Source: Candidatus Heimdallarchaeota archaeon
GTDB lineage: Archaea > Asgardarchaeota > Heimdallarchaeia > JABLTI01
DNA: 7,823 bases
Assembly (NCBI GenBank): GCA_030671945.1
Contig: DAOVHJ010000111.1
Coordinates: forward strand, 1-7,823
Reading direction: 5' to 3'
In this document: piece after piece, positions 6,112 to 7,823 of the stretch
Layout: every line of letters begins with the position of its first letter
Position numbering within the stretch: the first letter of the stretch is position 1
Translations under genes and position numbers: made by a program
The notes under the pieces: model-generated
The model's input: the letters and a program-made list of their open reading frames with translations, nothing else
Database searches by the model: none
Told to the model about the DNA's origin: nothing

Positions 6112-7823
6112 ATGCATCCAATCCTGAGAGTATTTAGTTTTATGAAAAGAAAAACTTGGTTTGCGTTAATTGTAGTTATCTTCTCTGCTATTCTTGATTC
6201 TGCTTTTACTTTGTTTACTCCATGGATTGTGAAAATTTTAATCAACGATGTGTTCTATGGTAAAAACTATGATGTAATGATAATTTGGTTACCCATTTAT
6301 GTTGCTACAGGATTTTTTGCAGCTATTTTCCGATTCCTTCAAAGATACATCAACGAGTATGTCTCCCAATCACTTATCTTTGATTTACGAAATCAATTGT
6401 ATTCCAAAATCCAGAAACAATCAATTGATTTCTTTGATAGGATTGAAACTGGCCAATTAATCTCTCGAGGTACTAGTGATATAGAAGCAATTAGACGATT
6501 ACTCAGTATAGGTATGCGGATTTTCTTGCGAGCGATTATGCTTTACACTGGTATTTTCATTTCTATTGGTCGCATGAATTGGCAGCTTTTGTTGATTGTT
6601 GTTGGTATTGCTCCTGTGATGTTTGTAATCATGTTTTCTTATGCAAAACGTGCCAGACCACTTATGAGGGAAATTCAGAATAAATTTGGAGATATGAATT
6701 CCGTTCTTGCTGAAAATGTTTATGGTGCTCAAGTTGTGCGAGCGTTCGCAGCAGAAGACTTTGAAACTAATAAATTCGAAAACGAAAATCAAATATATCT
6801 TGACTTGAATATGAGGATGGCCAGATTACGGGCTCTCCTTACAACTATATTCCCATTTGTTTTGGGTATAGGTTCTTTTCTGCTCCTATACTTCGGTGGA
6901 CGAGGTGTGATTGCCGGTGATATGCTTGTAGGTGATCTAATTGCAATTAATGCCTTTTTAATACTAATGCGGATGCCAACTCGCTTCCTATCATTTGCCA
7001 TTCTACACTTTCAGGAAGGCACTGCTTCTCTCAACAGAATATTTGAAGTTGTTGACATGGAGAAGAAGATTCAAGAGAAACCTGATGCTATTGAAATGCC
7101 GAAAATAAATGGTGATATAACTTTTGATAGTGTAACTTTTGCTTATGTAGAAGACAATCCACCAGTCCTAAAGAACATTAATTTAACAATTCCAGCCGGT
7201 GAAACTGTAGCCTTTCTTGGGACAACTGGTTCCGGTAAAAGCACAATTGTAAGTTTAGTTCCGAGATTTTATGATCCTCAAGAAGGCTCTGTGAAAATCG
7301 ATGGAATTGACATAAAAGATGTACAAATTGAATCATTACGACAGCAAATTGCTATTGTACAGCAAGAAGCTTTTCTCTTCGCCCGAACAATAAAAGAGAA
7401 TATTGCTTTTGGAAAACCTGATGCGACAGATGAAGAAATTATACGAGTTGCAAAGATTGCTCAAGCTGAAGAGTTCATAACCTCTTTTCCTGATGGTTAT
7501 GATACCGTTGTAGGTGAAAGAGGTGTCACCCTCTCAGGCGGTCAAAAACAAAGACTCACTATTGCTCGAGCATTATTACTAGATTATCCACTATTGATTA
7601 TGGATGATTCTTCAAGTGCACTTGATTTCGAAACGGAGCATCAGTTCCAAAGTGCTATTGGTGAATTAATTAAAAATAGAACTACGTTGGTAATCACTCA
7701 GCGATTATCAACAATAAAATATGCCACTTTAATTATTGTTATGGATAAAGGAGAAATTGTAGAACAAGGTACTCATGAAAAATTACTCAAGAAAGGAGGA
7801 TTATACAGACACTTGTATGAAAC
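6112..7823 (+). CDS. ABC exporter half-transporter (TMD-NBD), degenerate-site type, cut by the window end
   Basis: This is a type IV (MsbA/multidrug-like) exporter subunit; 570 codons are visible and the 3' end is missing, probably only a short tail. Six membrane spans can be placed at about 16-40, 57-78, 136-152, 157-177, 243-262 and 272-290. The nucleotide-binding domain runs from about 335: A-loop Y345, Walker A GTTGSGKST at 370-378, Q-loop VQQEAFLF at 416-423 and signature LSGGQKQR at 474-481. Walker B LLIMDD is at 494-499 and D-loop SALD at 502-505. The catalytic glutamate after Walker B is aspartate (D499), and the switch histidine is glutamine (Q530 in ITQRLST). Both changes mark the degenerate-site subunit of heterodimeric exporters such as TM287/288, so a partner gene probably lies downstream. 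The substrate cannot be told. ATG 6112 has GAGTGA at 6098-6103 before it; the in-frame GTG at 6100 is the main alternative start, and TTG 6070 is less likely. Confidence 0.93.
   Translation, partial: MHPILRVFSFMKRKTWFALIVVIFSAILDSAFTLFTPWIVKILINDVFYGKNYDVMIIWLPIYVATGFFAAIFRFLQRYINEYVSQSLIFDLRNQLYSKIQKQSIDFFDRIETGQLISRGTSDIEAIRRLLSIGMRIFLRAIMLYTGIFISIGRMNWQLLLIVVGIAPVMFVIMFSYAKRARPLMREIQNKFGDMNSVLAENVYGAQVVRAFAAEDFETNKFENENQIYLDLNMRMARLRALLTTIFPFVLGIGSFLLLYFGGRGVIAGDMLVGDLIAINAFLILMRMPTRFLSFAILHFQEGTASLNRIFEVVDMEKKIQEKPDAIEMPKINGDITFDSVTFAYVEDNPPVLKNINLTIPAGETVAFLGTTGSGKSTIVSLVPRFYDPQEGSVKIDGIDIKDVQIESLRQQIAIVQQEAFLFARTIKENIAFGKPDATDEEIIRVAKIAQAEEFITSFPDGYDTVVGERGVTLSGGQKQRLTIARALLLDYPLLIMDDSSSALDFETEHQFQSAIGELIKNRTTLVITQRLSTIKYATLIIVMDKGEIVEQGTHEKLLKKGGLYRHLYE

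Noticed and set aside
6042..7001. Several - strand open frames opposite the ABC transporter membrane domain and its upstream gap
   Set aside because: The + strand frame there has six membrane spans and runs into a full nucleotide-binding domain; the reverse frames show no recognisable motif.
1..7823. tRNA or rRNA genes, CRISPR arrays, insertion sequences
   Set aside because: I found no cloverleaf-like region, regularly spaced repeats, transposase or terminal inverted repeats; the gaps between genes are all short.

Overview
The window comes from an archaeon, most likely a member of the Asgard group; this is my inference. The archaeal signs are an archaeal-type adenylate kinase (AdkA), an archaeal-type myo-inositol-1-phosphate synthase, GGTGA/GGTGGT-like ribosome binding sites a few bases before starts, TTTAAA-type TATA elements and T-rich terminator-like tracts. 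The Asgard hint is the first gene. Its N-terminal part follows a Rab/Ras-like small GTPase from end to end, in the version abundant in Asgard genomes, although its nucleotide-binding motifs are eroded. Composition is AT-rich, about one third G+C by eye. All genes lie on the + strand, and no gene-free stretch exceeds about 150 bases.

Layout: (1) 104-1147, a degenerate small-GTPase-like domain fused to a Cys/His cluster region and a possible winged-helix tail. (2) 1281-2846, a long coiled-coil protein of unknown function, followed 14 bases later by (3) 2861-3463, adkA; these two look like one transcription unit. (4) A T-rich tract and a promoter-like region lead into 3615-4850, inositol-1-phosphate synthase, which ends in a clear hairpin plus T8 terminator. 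(5) 4953-6008, a HEAT-repeat scaffold protein. (6) 6112 to the window edge, a nearly complete ABC exporter half-transporter with the substitutions typical of the degenerate half of a heterodimeric exporter.

The genes do not form one evident pathway. AdkA serves adenine nucleotide balance. The inositol phosphate synthase supplies the headgroup precursor of archaeal inositol lipids. The ABC half-transporter moves an unknown substrate and probably needs a partner encoded downstream. The HEAT protein and the coiled-coil protein are probably interaction scaffolds. The item most worth attention is the first gene: a complete small-GTPase fold outline in which the P-loop, the WDxxG motif, the NKxD motif and the SAK motif are all altered, joined to a possible zinc-binding module.
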